64,000 nt of DNA from JBBDIK01 sp040880465. Lineage in GTDB: Bacteria; Actinomycetota; UBA4738; JBBDHU01. A model generated the notes under the pieces. It had not been told where the DNA came from. It did not search any database and saw only the letters and a list, made by a program, of their open reading frames with translations. The position numbers and the translations under genes are program-made. Of this stretch, positions 1-7,974 are shown piece by piece. Every line of letters starts with the position of its first letter. The stretch's first letter is position 1. The stretch lies in contig JBBDIK010000008.1 in NCBI GenBank assembly GCA_040880465.1, positions 1-64,000 on the forward strand, in the 5' to 3' direction.

Positions 1-6
1 GCTTTG

Positions 7-79
7 AGCCGGAGGTCGGACTCGAACCGACGACCTGCGGTTTACGAAACCGCTGCTCTGCCAACTGAGCTACCCCGGC
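7..79 (-). tRNA. thrT: tRNA-Thr (anticodon CGT)
   Basis: Read on the minus strand the 73 bases fold as a full cloverleaf. The 7-bp acceptor stem (GCCGGGG with CTCCGGC, one G-U) closes, the anticodon stem is GCGGT/ACCGC around loop TTCGTAA, giving anticodon CGT (threonine, codon ACG), and the T arm carries TTCGAGT. The discriminator base is U and no CCA is encoded. The 5' half of this tRNA recurs twice in the next 6 kb, which suggests it has served as an integration or recombination target. Confidence 0.95.
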
Positions 80-373
80 GCGTGACCTGCAAGAACGCGA
101 ATCTCGTCCCTCAGGATCGCCTTGATTGTAGCGGCGGTTCTCGCCCGCCCACTAGGGGGGAGCGGGTCGGGCCTGCGGAGCGCCAAACCGCTTGCCCTCG
201 TTGCTCCGGTGAAGAACGCACCCGGATAGACACCAGCATCGAAATACCAATTCGCGGCGAATCGCCTCCTTCAGTTTGCTGCGGTCCCCATGTACGGAGG
301 GGCGACCTGAGAGAGACGTTGTTCGGCAGATCCAGGGCTCGAGTCACGGAGCCCGGAGGCCTCGGATTCCGGT

Positions 374-502
374 GGTTCTAGGCCTCGACTTTCGGAAACC
401 ATGCTCCGGCGTGCAGGGGTCGTTCTGTACACGGGCAAGCACGCCTACACGATGGAAGGCAACATCCATGCGGTGCCGATGGACCGGCTCTGGCTCACAT
501 AG
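374..502 (+). pseudogene. DUF4143-type ATPase C-terminal remnant
   Basis: The frame ending at the TAG at 500-502 reads ...AGVVLYTGKHAYTMEG then NIHAVPMDRLWLT. That is the usual ending of AAA ATPases with a DUF4143 domain, and it matches the endings of the remnants near 5.8-6.1 kb and 7.7-7.9 kb. The ATPase and most of the DUF4143 domain are missing and no start is visible. Only 22 bases separate the stop from the degenerate tRNA-Thr half at 525-565, the same order seen again near 6.1 kb. Confidence 0.6.
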
Positions 503-524
503 CGGCGGGAAGGCTCGGGTGACA

Positions 525-565
525 GGTTTACGAAACCGCTGATCTCCCAACTTAGCTACCCCGGC
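525..565 (-). repeat. Degenerate copy of the tRNA-Thr 5' half
   Basis: This segment matches 39-79 (anticodon arm to 5' end of the tRNA) at 38 of 41 positions and stops in the anticodon arm, so it cannot form a tRNA. The similarity resumes at 586-616 in the DNA upstream of the tRNA, so the duplicated unit reached beyond the tRNA itself. Confidence 0.85.
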
Positions 566-705
566 TTGCCTGGGGAAGCGCGGACCTCGTCCCTCAGGAT
601 CACCTTGATCTTAGCGAAGGCGGCGCTGGATTGGTTCGGCGGAGACTCTCGTATGCCCTGACTCCTTATGAGCCGGCTGTGATTGGCGGATAGGCTATCG
701 CGGGT

Positions 706-1731
706 TCAGTGGGTCCCGCCGGGCGTGTAGTAGCGCACATCGCCGGTAAGGCCGATGTGCACGCGTCTCCCGGCGTCGAGGTCGGGGGCCGACCCAGGCG
801 CGTAGATCTCAAGCGTCGAGCCGCCGTCGATCCGCACACGAAGTAGCTGGTCGTGGCCGTAGAACTCACACGCCGTGATCAGCCCGGGACCGGCGACGTC
901 GAGGCGGGCCTCGAGGGCCTCGGGACGGATCATGGCTACCGCGCTCCCGTCGGGCTGGCCGGGTGCGGGCAGCACGCCCAATGGCGTCTTCGCATGTTCG
1001 TCCTGGATCTGCGCGGCGAGGACGTTGGCCCGGCCGACCATCCACGCGACGTCCAACGATGCGGGCTCCTCGTAGACATCCCAAGCGGTACCGACCTGTT
1101 GCAGCCGGCCGCGGGCCATCACCGCCACCCGGTCGGCGATGGACAGCGCCTCCTCTTGGTCGTGCGTCACGAAGATGCTGGTGACCCCCGCGCGCCGGAG
1201 GACCTCCCTGACCTCCGCTCGCACCCGCGCGCGGAGCGCAGCATCGAGGTTGGAGAAGGGTTCGTCCAGAAGCAGCACGTCCGGTGCCGGCGCCAACGCT
1301 CGCGCGATCGCGACCCGCTGCTGTTGCCCGCCGGAGAGTTCGTGCGGCATCCGATCACCGAGGTCGCCGATGCTGAGCAGGGTCAGCAGTTCCTCGACGC
1401 GTTCGGGGTCGGTGGCGCCGAAGGTGACGTTCGCCGCGACGGTCAGGTGCGGGAACAACGCCCAATCCTGGAACACGATCCCGACGCGCCGACCTTCCGG
1501 CGGCACCCACGTCCTGCCCCCGCTCACGACCGTACCGGCGACATGGATCGTGCCCGCGTCGGGGCGTTCCAGCCCGGCGATCATCCGCAAGACCGTCGTC
1601 TTGCCGCACCCGCTCGGCCCGAGCAGCGCGATCAGCTCGCCCTCGTACACCTCGAGGCCGAAAGAACTCACCGCCTTCGTCGACCCGAACGATTTGGACA
1701 GGCCCTCGCAGGCCACGACCATGGTGTTCAT
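706..1731 (-). CDS. fbpC: Ferric iron ABC transporter ATP-binding protein (FbpC type)
   Basis: This 341-residue ATPase would energise import of ferric iron or a similar metal at the inner face of the membrane. It has Walker A GPSGCGKT (38-45), a Q-loop (VFQDW, 87-91), signature LSGGQQQR (132-139), Walker B VLLLDE (152-157) and an H-loop His190. The C-terminal third (about 235-341) looks like the TOBE regulatory domain of the Fbp/Pot/Mal ATPases. Its ATG shares one base with the stop of the permease gene, so the two are probably translationally coupled as the last genes of a three-gene operon. Assignment to iron rests on the binding protein and permease; molybdate or polyamine import would use similar ATPases. 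Confidence 0.85.
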   Translation of the reverse strand: MNTMVVACEGLSKSFGSTKAVSSFGLEVYEGELIALLGPSGCGKTTVLRMIAGLERPDAGTIHVAGTVVSGGRTWVPPEGRRVGIVFQDWALFPHLTVAANVTFGATDPERVEELLTLLSIGDLGDRMPHELSGGQQQRVAIARALAPAPDVLLLDEPFSNLDAALRARVRAEVREVLRRAGVTSIFVTHDQEEALSIADRVAVMARGRLQQVGTAWDVYEEPASLDVAWMVGRANVLAAQIQDEHAKTPLGVLPAPGQPDGSAVAMIRPEALEARLDVAGPGLITACEFYGHDQLLRVRIDGGSTLEIYAPGSAPDLDAGRRVHIGLTGDVRYYTPGGTH

Positions 1732-3371
1732 CAGTCGGGTCGCACCTCCTCGACGTCGATACGTCCCGCGAGGAAGAAGAGTGGGATCGCCGACAGCACG
1801 AGCAGCAGCAGGGCAGGCACGGCGGCCTTGGAGAACAGCCCCGCGGATGCGGAGGTCCAGACCCGCGTCGCGAGAGTCTCGAAGCCGGTGGGGCGCAGCA
1901 GCAGCGTTGCCGGGAGTTCCTTCATCGCGGTCAGGAATACCAGGGCGGCGCCCGCCAGGGTCGGCGGAAGGATCTGGGGGAGCGTGATCCAGCGCACGAC
2001 GCGCACCGGCCGGGCGCCCATGGTCCGTGCCGCCTGTTCCACATGGGGGTCGAGCTGTCGAAGCCCCATGCGCATCGGCTCACTCGCTTGGGGGAAGAAC
2101 AAGATGACGTAGGCGATCGCGACGAGGAAGAGAGACTGATAGATGACAGGCGCGAACCGGGCCGTGATGAACACCAGCGCGAGCGCCACGACGATGCCCG
2201 GAAGGGCGAACCCCGCGTAACTGATCGGCTCCGCCAGTCGGGCGCCGCGGGAGCGGGACCGTGCGGTGTAGAGAGCCACGGGCGCCGCGGCGAGGATCGC
2301 CAACGCAGCGCCGATCCCCGAGACCAACACTGAGCTCCCCGCCGCAGACAACGTGAGGTTCAGCGGTCCGCCTCGGAGCAGCCCCCGGATGGCCCAGTAG
2401 AGGAGGACCCCGGCTGGAAGCAGGAAGGTGAATGCGACTAGGCCGGCGGCGAAAAGCAACGCTGGGGTCCGCCACGAGCCGAGTGGCACCACTCCCGGGG
2501 GGCGTTTGCTGCCACCGCCGGATCGGTGATACGCCGCTCGGCCCCGTTGGCGTTGCTCCGCGACGACGACCACCAGGGCGATCAACACGAGCATCATCGA
2601 CAGGATCGCCGCCGGGGCACGGTCGAAGGCAGCCTTGTACTGCAGGTAGATGGCCTGCGTGAACGTGGTGAAGCGCATCAGCGAAACCCCGCCGAAGTCG
2701 TGCAGCGTGTACAACGCGACCAGCAGGCCGCCCGCGGCGATCGCCGGCCGCAACATCGGGACCGTCACGTGGCGAAATACCTGGATGGGTGTTCGCCCGA
2801 GCGTTCGTGCCGCCTCCTCCAGCGACGGGTCCAACCCACGGATCCCCGCGGCCGTCACGAGGTAGACGTAGGGATAGCTCACCGCCGTCAGCACGATGGC
2901 TGCGCCCACGAACCCACCGATGTCGGGCAGCCGCTCGATCCCGAGCGGTTCGAGGAGCTGCTGGAAGAGCCCCTTGGGACCAAGTGAGGACAGGAACGTC
3001 ATGGCTGCGATGTAGCTGGGGATCACCAGGGGGAGGGCGAACAGCACCGCCCAGATCCGCCGCCCCGGAAGATCCGACCGAGTCGCGAGCCATGCGGCCG
3101 GAACGCCGAGGAGGGTGCTCGCGGCTGTCACCGCAGCTGCGAGGCCAAGCGACCGGAGCGCCAGTTCAACGGTTTCCCATCGCAGGATCAGGCGCCATCC
3201 GGCGGGCGTGGCCTGCGTCCCACGGATCACCAGATAGAGGAGGGGGAGGAGGAGGAGCGCACACACGACCGCGGAGGCGGCGGGCAACGCACGCGGCCTG
3301 GGGAAGCGCGAGGGACGGCGCGTGCGCGCCGTCCCTCGCTCCTGCCCATTGTGGGTCGGGGTCTCGATCAC
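1731..3371 (-). CDS. fbpB: Ferric iron ABC transporter permease (FbpB type)
   Basis: This 546-residue protein has about twelve predicted membrane segments in two homologous halves, each a BPD-type permease domain. The EAA-like loops are EEAARTLGRTPIQVFRHV in the first half and EQAARTMGARPVRVVRWI in the second, where the ATPase docks. Fused double permeases of this length are typical of the FbpB/SfuB/HitB family. The GTG start overlaps the binding-protein stop by four bases and the stop overlaps fbpC by one, so the operon order is binding protein, permease, ATPase. The substrate is inferred to be Fe(III). Confidence 0.87.
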   Translation of the reverse strand: MIETPTHNGQERGTARTRRPSRFPRPRALPAASAVVCALLLLPLLYLVIRGTQATPAGWRLILRWETVELALRSLGLAAAVTAASTLLGVPAAWLATRSDLPGRRIWAVLFALPLVIPSYIAAMTFLSSLGPKGLFQQLLEPLGIERLPDIGGFVGAAIVLTAVSYPYVYLVTAAGIRGLDPSLEEAARTLGRTPIQVFRHVTVPMLRPAIAAGGLLVALYTLHDFGGVSLMRFTTFTQAIYLQYKAAFDRAPAAILSMMLVLIALVVVVAEQRQRGRAAYHRSGGGSKRPPGVVPLGSWRTPALLFAAGLVAFTFLLPAGVLLYWAIRGLLRGGPLNLTLSAAGSSVLVSGIGAALAILAAAPVALYTARSRSRGARLAEPISYAGFALPGIVVALALVFITARFAPVIYQSLFLVAIAYVILFFPQASEPMRMGLRQLDPHVEQAARTMGARPVRVVRWITLPQILPPTLAGAALVFLTAMKELPATLLLRPTGFETLATRVWTSASAGLFSKAAVPALLLLVLSAIPLFFLAGRIDVEEVRPD

Positions 3372-4411
3372 ACGTAGCCGGTCTCCGCCAGCAACACGAG
3401 GGCCGGCTGCAAGGTGTCGCCGAGCTTCGACAAGTCGATGTCGGGGCCCTGTACCTGGTCCAGCGGCACTAGGTCCACGGACGGCTCGTAGCCGGGGGCG
3501 AGCGGATACTCCCAGGTGTCCTCGGCAACCCAGGTCTGGCCGGGCTCGCCCGTGAGGTAGTCGACGATCCTCGCCGCGCCCTCGGGGTTGGCCGCGGTGG
3601 TCAGGACCCCGACACCCGCCGTGTTGATCAGGGCGCCCGGATCACCCGCCTTGAAGAAGTGGTTCTCGGCGGAGATCGGACCGTCTTCGGCCTCGACCTC
3701 ATACTTGTAGTAGTGGTTCACGAGTCCGACGAGCACCTCACCGGCGGCGACCGCACGGGTCGTCGAACCGTTGTCCTCGTAGAACTTGGGGTCGTTGGCC
3801 TTCAGCTTCTCGAGGAACTCGCGCGTGCGCTCCTCGCCTTCCCTCTCGATCATCGCGGCGATGAACGCCTGGAACGACGAGTTGGTCGGCGCGATGCCGA
3901 GCTTGCCCTTCCACTTGGACTGGGTGAGGCCCCACACGGTGTCGGGCAGGTCGGATGCCTGCAACTCGTCGGTGTTGTAGATCGCGACGCGGCCACGGCC
4001 CGAAACACCGACCCAGGTTCCATCGCTGGAGCGGAACCGCGGATCCACTCGGTCTAGTACCACCTGGTCCAATGGCGCGAACTGCCCGGCACCGGAGACG
4101 ACCCCGAGAGAACCGGCGTCCTGCGCCCAGAACACATCGGCCGGGGAGTTCGGGCCTTCCTCCAGGATCTGTGCGGCTAGTTCCGCCGAATCGCCGTAAC
4201 GGACATCCAGGTCCAAGCCAGTATCGGCCTCCATCTTGGCGATGAGGTCGGCCACCATCTCCTCTTCCCGACCGGAGTAGATGACCACGGTGCCGCCGCC
4301 CCCTCCGGATGTGGTGGATCCGTCGGGGGCCGGCTCCGCTTCGCTCGTGCAGGCTGCCGCGGCCAAGGCAAACAGCAGGGCCATGGCAGCGGTCTTCGTC
4401 CAGATCTTCAT
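3368..4411 (-). CDS. fbpA: Ferric iron-binding lipoprotein of an ABC transporter (FbpA type)
   Basis: This 347-residue extracytoplasmic binding protein delivers metal to the FbpB permease. A lipoprotein signal ends in a lipobox at Cys21 (LAAAAC). The mature part has the family-1 binding-protein fold, including VVIYSGREEEM, DVFWAQDAGSLG and the paired tyrosines of NHYYKYE that in FbpA-type proteins ligate ferric iron. A strong GGAGGAG ribosome-binding site lies upstream of the ATG. It is the first gene of a coupled operon, and a 23-bp inverted repeat at 4524-4546 in its upstream region is a candidate operator. Confidence 0.87.
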   Translation of the reverse strand: MKIWTKTAAMALLFALAAAACTSEAEPAPDGSTTSGGGGGTVVIYSGREEEMVADLIAKMEADTGLDLDVRYGDSAELAAQILEEGPNSPADVFWAQDAGSLGVVSGAGQFAPLDQVVLDRVDPRFRSSDGTWVGVSGRGRVAIYNTDELQASDLPDTVWGLTQSKWKGKLGIAPTNSSFQAFIAAMIEREGEERTREFLEKLKANDPKFYEDNGSTTRAVAAGEVLVGLVNHYYKYEVEAEDGPISAENHFFKAGDPGALINTAGVGVLTTAANPEGAARIVDYLTGEPGQTWVAEDTWEYPLAPGYEPSVDLVPLDQVQGPDIDLSKLGDTLQPALVLLAETGYV

Positions 4412-4523
4412 GAGTGTTCTCCTCCTTGCATCCTGTGGAAATGGTTCATATGGCGTCGATCCCCTCGGTGCGCTTAGGTGGACCGAGGGCCTGGATTCGA
4501 CCGGTCGAACCCTTGCGCGGCCA

Positions 4524-4546
4524 AATCCTACCTAGGAGGTCGGATT
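4524..4546. promoter_or_regulatory. Inverted repeat upstream of the fbp operon, candidate operator
   Basis: Arms AATCCTACCT and AGGTCGGATT pair at 9 of 10 positions around a 3-base centre. The site lies 113 bases upstream of the fbpA start in the only sizeable upstream gap of the operon. The size suits a metal-responsive dimeric repressor such as the DtxR/IdeR family, but it does not match a consensus I can name with certainty. Confidence 0.4.
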
Positions 4547-4619
4547 ACCGTCAAAACGTGACCTTGCCGATGCCTCCGGGACTTGGAACCTATCGATCGT
4601 GGCGGGCGAATCCGTCCGA

Positions 4620-5279
4620 TCAGGTGCCGGCCTCGATCGACCTTCCGACGACCGCAAGGACGACGACGGCCATAGCGATCGCGGCCAGACACGCCCCAAG
4701 CGGCACATGAGTCGCGAACGCGAGCGCCCCCACCGAAGCGCCGACGAGCACCATCGCGACCGGCATGGCTCCGGCTCGCCAGCCGGCGTCGTCGGCGCCA
4801 AGACGAGACCCGGCGGTGAGCGAGGTGAGCGAGACGGTGACGACCAGCGAGTTGAACCCGTCGTGGCTGATCGCCCGCGCCAGTGAAGCCTGAAGCCCCA
4901 GGCCCATCGCGAGGATCCCGAGGACCAGCCAGGGGTTCGGGCCGCGCCGGTTCGTCAGCACCCACGCGAGTGCAGCCAGGCCGATAAGCACGCTCTCCAT
5001 CGGCAAGATCACGCGGGTCATCGTCCTCCAGGCACCGTCGCGGTCGCGGCCCCGCACGATGCGACCGCCCGCCACAGCACCGATGATGAACCCGCCGATC
5101 GAAGCCCCCGACGCCTGCCAGGCGAGCGCCGGCAGACCGGCGAAGAGAGCGAGCGGGAGCAAGATGAGGTTGCCGGTCTGAGCGGCAACGAAGGCCTTGT
5201 AGGTCAGGAAGGAAAGGGCATCGAGGGCACCCGAGACGGCGAAGAGGCCAAGCAGGACGACGGTCCTCGCGCGATCCAT
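4620..5279 (-). CDS. DUF1275 (YoaK) family membrane protein
   Basis: This 219-residue protein has about six hydrophobic segments and the family pattern VSGALDALSFLTYKAFVAAQTGNLILL near the N terminus, with G/S/T-rich helices to the C terminus. DUF1275/YoaK proteins are widespread inner-membrane proteins of unknown function. It stands alone: the upstream side holds a decayed permease gene and the downstream side the fbp operon. Length is normal for the family. No function is assigned. Confidence 0.8.
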   Translation of the reverse strand: MDRARTVVLLGLFAVSGALDALSFLTYKAFVAAQTGNLILLPLALFAGLPALAWQASGASIGGFIIGAVAGGRIVRGRDRDGAWRTMTRVILPMESVLIGLAALAWVLTNRRGPNPWLVLGILAMGLGLQASLARAISHDGFNSLVVTVSLTSLTAGSRLGADDAGWRAGAMPVAMVLVGASVGALAFATHVPLGACLAAIAMAVVVLAVVGRSIEAGT

Positions 5280-5311
5280 CGGGTCATCCTAGACACCACG
5301 CCTCCTTTTCC

Positions 5312-5350
5312 TTGAGCCTGCCGAAGCACCGCTACAGGACACAGGCTCAA
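5312..5350. repeat. REP-like inverted repeat
   Basis: Arms TTGAGCCTG (5312-5320) and CAGGCTCAA (5342-5350) are perfectly complementary across 21 bases. The core resembles the scattered palindromic TGAGCCTGTCGAAG elements seen in many environmental genomes, which is recollection rather than a search. It lies between the YoaK-family gene and the broken permease. Confidence 0.4.
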
Positions 5351-5456
5351 CCGCCCCTGGCGGATCCCCTCGTCGCGCGGCGGGATGGCATCAGGAGGTG
5401 GCGCGACGGCGAGCGGCAGGAGTTCCGGGTGCGCGGGCACAGCAGCAGTCGCGGCC

Positions 5457-5710
5457 TCACACCGCTCGGTGGTACTTGGCGACGCCAAGCGGGATCGAGA
5501 CGACCACGGTACCCACGATCCACGCCGCGATTGCAGTACGTAGGACGTCGTCGGCCCCCCGACCATCAGCGCCCGGACGGCGGACGCGATCACGGACACC
5601 GGCTGATGCTCTGCGAACCACTGCAGCCAATGGGGGAAGGCGCTCCGGTCGCGCGTCGCCGGCCGGCCGAAGATCCACATCGTCGATCTCCCGATCGCCG
5701 CGCGCCTCAT
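5457..5710 (-). pseudogene. ABC-2 type (DrrB-like) transporter permease, C-terminal remnant
   Basis: The frame from 5710 reads WLQWFAEHQPVSVIASAVRALMVGGPTTSYVLQ, the conserved C-terminal region of daunorubicin-resistance type ABC-2 permeases. Near 5525-5540 the match shifts frame and continues as AAWIVGTVVVSIPLGVAKYHRAV to a stop at 5457. The N-terminal two thirds and the partner ATPase are absent. This is a truncated and frameshifted remnant in the decayed zone. Confidence 0.65.
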
Positions 5711-5744
5711 GCGGCTATCGCCCGATCGGCTCCAGCGCCTGGAG

Positions 5745-6098
5745 CCGGGCCGCGCTCAGCGAGTTCGGCCACCTCCTGGAAACCTTCGCCGTCATGGAGC
5801 TGATCAAGCAGACATCATGGCTCGACGGGATCGCGGGCGTCGGTCACTGGCGAGCCCACGGCGGGGAGGAGGTAGACCTGGTGATCGAACGAGACGACGG
5901 TTCCATCATCGCGTTCGAAGTCAAGGCCACCTCTCGGGTGACGGCCGATGCGCTCCGCGGTCTGAAGCGACTCCGCGGTGCAGCCGGCGACGCTTTCCTC
6001 GCCGGCGTTGCCCTGCATACCGGCCAACGCTCGCATGCTCCCGACGAACGGATCAGGATGATGCCGGTCGAAAGCATCTGGCGCCCCAGGATGGGGGA
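5745..6098 (+). pseudogene. DUF4143 domain remnant (ATPase C-terminal half)
   Basis: The reading frame carries SEFGHLLETFAVMELIKQ, then VDLVIERDDGSIIAFEVKA, then LAGVALHTGQRS and MMPVESIWRP. This is the endonuclease-like DUF4143 C-terminal domain of AAA ATPases, including the D-x(n)-E-x-K core. The N-terminal ATPase with its Walker motifs is missing, and upstream sequence switches to an unrelated permease remnant. The frame then runs into a copy of the tRNA-Thr 5' half, which has removed the normal stop. It is probably non-functional. Confidence 0.7.
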
Positions 6099-6109
6099 AC
6101 GGGTCTACC

Positions 6110-6142
6110 AACCGCTGCTCTGCCAACTGAGCTACCCCGGCG
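6110..6142 (-). repeat. Exact copy of the tRNA-Thr 5' end
   Basis: All 33 bases match 48-80, from the anticodon stem to one base beyond the tRNA 5' end. On the minus strand the sequence goes on into GGTAG instead of CGTAA in the anticodon loop, so the source may have been tRNA-Thr(GGT) or a hybrid. It directly follows the DUF4143 remnant. Confidence 0.85.
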
Positions 6143-6334
6143 TTTCCACCATTCTACGGACCGAGTGGCAGATCGGGATCCCATCGCCATCGGGCGAGAT
6201 CGAGGGAACGAGGGAGAACCTGATCGAACGGCTGTTCCAGGAGCAAGAGCTGCCCATACCGATGCACGTGTCGGGCGAGACGAAGGTAGGCCACTCCGGC
6301 GCATCGTCCGAAGGTGGGTTCCCGCGCCCGCCGT

Positions 6335-7540
6335 CTACGGGCACTGCTGCGCCGAGTCCTGAGGATCCCTCGCGCAGATATCGCTACCCGGACCACCGTC
6401 GAGATCGTCGTTACCCTCGATGTCATCCTCGGAGTTCAGCAGGTCGTCGTTCCCTGACCCTTCCAGCTGGTCGGGGCCGCCCTGGCCGACAAGTACGTCC
6501 TTGCCATCCTGACCGACGATCCGATCAGAGCCCCCACCCCCGAAGATCACGTCGTTCCCGCTGCCACCGTGCACGATGTCGTCACCGCCCCCCGGGCAGA
6601 TCAGATCGGCAGCCGGCGTGCCGGTGATGTCGTTCGCCTGCCGGGTGCCGGTGATCGTGCACGCCGGCTGCCACGCGGCGAACCCGTCGATCACGGAGTT
6701 ATTCGTGCGTCGGGTCTGGGAGGCCGTTAAAGTCATCGTGTAGATCTCCAGGTTCCCATCGCGACTAGACCCGAACGCGACCTGAAGCCCATCGGGCGAC
6801 CAGGAGGGGGAGAGATCGGCGAACGGGTTGCCGGTGAGGTTGAACGGCGCCGAGCCATCGGAGTTCATCCTCCACACGTCGGAGTTGCCGGAGCGGTCGC
6901 TGTAGAAGGCGATCCGGTTCCCCGCCGGAGAGTAGGAAGGGTCGCCGTCGGTCTCGGGAACCGAGGTGAGCTGCGTGCGGCCTCCTCCAGCGCGATTCAC
7001 GGCCCAGATGTCGAAGTTTCCGGAGCCTTGGGACTCGAAGACGATCGTACGTCCATCAGGGGACCAGTCGGGCGAGGAATCCGACGGGTTCGTGGTCAGT
7101 TGGACCTTGCCGGTCCCGTCGGCATCCACCTTGGCAAGTCCGGTGTCGTTGCGGTAGACGAGCTGTACGCCGTCGGGAGACCAGGAGGGGTCGGACTGGG
7201 ACCCGGTTCCGCCGACCAGCACTTGCTCGTCAGAGCCGTTCGGCCGCATCACGAAGACGTCGGCATCGCCGTTGCGGTAGCTGACGAAGGCGATCCTGGT
7301 TCCGTCCGGGGAGTAGTTCGGACGCGAGTCCGTGCCGACCGCGTTGGTGAGCTGGACCTGTCCGGTACCGTCGGCATTCATCGACCAGATGTCAGCGTCA
7401 CCGGGATTGCGCATGAAGGCGATCTTGCCGTTCGCGCCAGCCGTCGAGGCCATCGACGGCGCAGCGGGAGGGAGCAGCAGCGTCAGGACGGTCGCCGTGG
7501 CGGCGATGTGCCGCAGGACCAAGCTCGTGGGTAGTCGCAT
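6335..7540 (-). CDS. Secreted TolB-like beta-propeller protein with RTX-like C-terminal repeats
   Basis: The 401-residue product begins with a signal peptide (cleavage near ASTAG, about residue 35). It is followed by about six PD40/TolB-type repeats such as SPDGTRIAFVSYRNGDADVF and SPAGNRIAFYSDRSGNSDVW. From about residue 315 come Gly/Asp-rich nonapeptide-like repeats (GGGDDIVHGGSGNDVIFGGG), typical of calcium-binding RTX modules. The propeller probably binds a ligand or polymer outside the cell and the RTX part would fold on Ca2+. No enzymatic residues are evident. A second secreted RTX-like protein lies 435 bases away on the other strand. Confidence 0.75.
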   Translation of the reverse strand: MRLPTSLVLRHIAATATVLTLLLPPAAPSMASTAGANGKIAFMRNPGDADIWSMNADGTGQVQLTNAVGTDSRPNYSPDGTRIAFVSYRNGDADVFVMRPNGSDEQVLVGGTGSQSDPSWSPDGVQLVYRNDTGLAKVDADGTGKVQLTTNPSDSSPDWSPDGRTIVFESQGSGNFDIWAVNRAGGGRTQLTSVPETDGDPSYSPAGNRIAFYSDRSGNSDVWRMNSDGSAPFNLTGNPFADLSPSWSPDGLQVAFGSSRDGNLEIYTMTLTASQTRRTNNSVIDGFAAWQPACTITGTRQANDITGTPAADLICPGGGDDIVHGGSGNDVIFGGGGSDRIVGQDGKDVLVGQGGPDQLEGSGNDDLLNSEDDIEGNDDLDGGPGSDICARDPQDSAQQCP

Positions 7541-7974
7541 GTCCCCACCTCCGCGAACAGGCTACATGGATTGCGCCTATCCACCGCATCGGCGCCGCGC
7601 CCTCACGCGATGGAGTCGTTCCCGAAAAGGGGCTCGTCGTCGTCGCTCCCCCGTTGCGGGTCCTGGGCGGTCACCGACGAGTTCGGCCATCGCTTGGAAA
7701 GCTTCGTCGTGCTGGAGCTCCTGAAGCAAGCTTCGTGGTTGGTCGGCATCGCCGGTCTCGGACACCGGCGAACCCACGATAATGATGGCGTCGACCTCGT
7801 CATCGAGCGCGACGATGGAGCCGTGGTCGCGGTTGAAGTCAAAAGCAGGCATCCATGCCGTTCCGATGGACCGGCTCTGGCAACCTGCGGGCTGAGCTCC
7901 GAGAGCTGAGCCATTGTGTTTTCGCATCGGTAGCACTAGGTTGAGTCGTCCACTGATCGATAAGTGAGGTACAT
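7541..7974. other. Intergenic stretch with a DUF4143 remnant
   Basis: No intact gene. Bases 7667-7895 hold the third DUF4143 remnant. The end of the stretch carries the upstream region of the following gene, with TTGAGT at 7941-7946 and GTGAGG just before the ATG at 7975. Confidence 0.55.
7667..7895 (+). pseudogene. DUF4143 domain remnant with internal deletion
   Basis: The first part reads TDEFGHRLESFVVLELLKQ, then VDLVIERDDGAVVAVEVKS. After VEVKS the sequence jumps to the gene's far end in another frame, IHAVPMDRLWQPAG and a TGA at 7893-7895. About 40 residues between the nuclease-like core and the C terminus are therefore missing. The IHAVPMDRLW ending is the same as in the remnant near 0.5 kb, so these derive from close relatives. 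Confidence 0.65.

Larger units (their letters stand above)
80..705. other. Gene-free decayed stretch next to the tRNA
   Basis: No intact gene is seen in these 626 bases. They hold a DUF4143 C-terminal remnant (about 374-502), a degenerate copy of the tRNA-Thr 5' half (525-565) and a copy of the sequence just upstream of the tRNA: 103-133 matches 586-616 with 3 differences in 31. Open frames here lack ribosome-binding sites and family resemblance. Confidence 0.6.
5280..6334. other. Decayed stretch without intact genes
   Basis: About 1 kb without a complete gene. It contains a 9-bp-arm inverted repeat (5312-5350), a frameshifted ABC-2 permease remnant (5457-5710, minus), a DUF4143 remnant (about 5745-6098, plus) and an exact 33-base copy of the tRNA-Thr 5' end (6110-6142). 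From 6143 to 6334 an open frame continues, but I recognise nothing in it. Confidence 0.6.

Noticed and set aside
853..2112. Long open frame on the plus strand opposite fbpC and fbpB
   Set aside because: Arg/Gly/Asp-rich translation with no recognisable motif; it mirrors two well-supported ABC genes and is a GC-rich shadow.
4577..4590. GGGACTTGGAACCT upstream of the fbp operon as a DosR box
   Set aside because: The right arm does not match and it lies over 160 bases from the nearest start; chance is likely.
6143..6334. Continuation of the DUF4143 frame as a real C-terminal extension
   Set aside because: The frame passes through a tRNA-derived segment and then shows no family resemblance; it is an accidental open frame.
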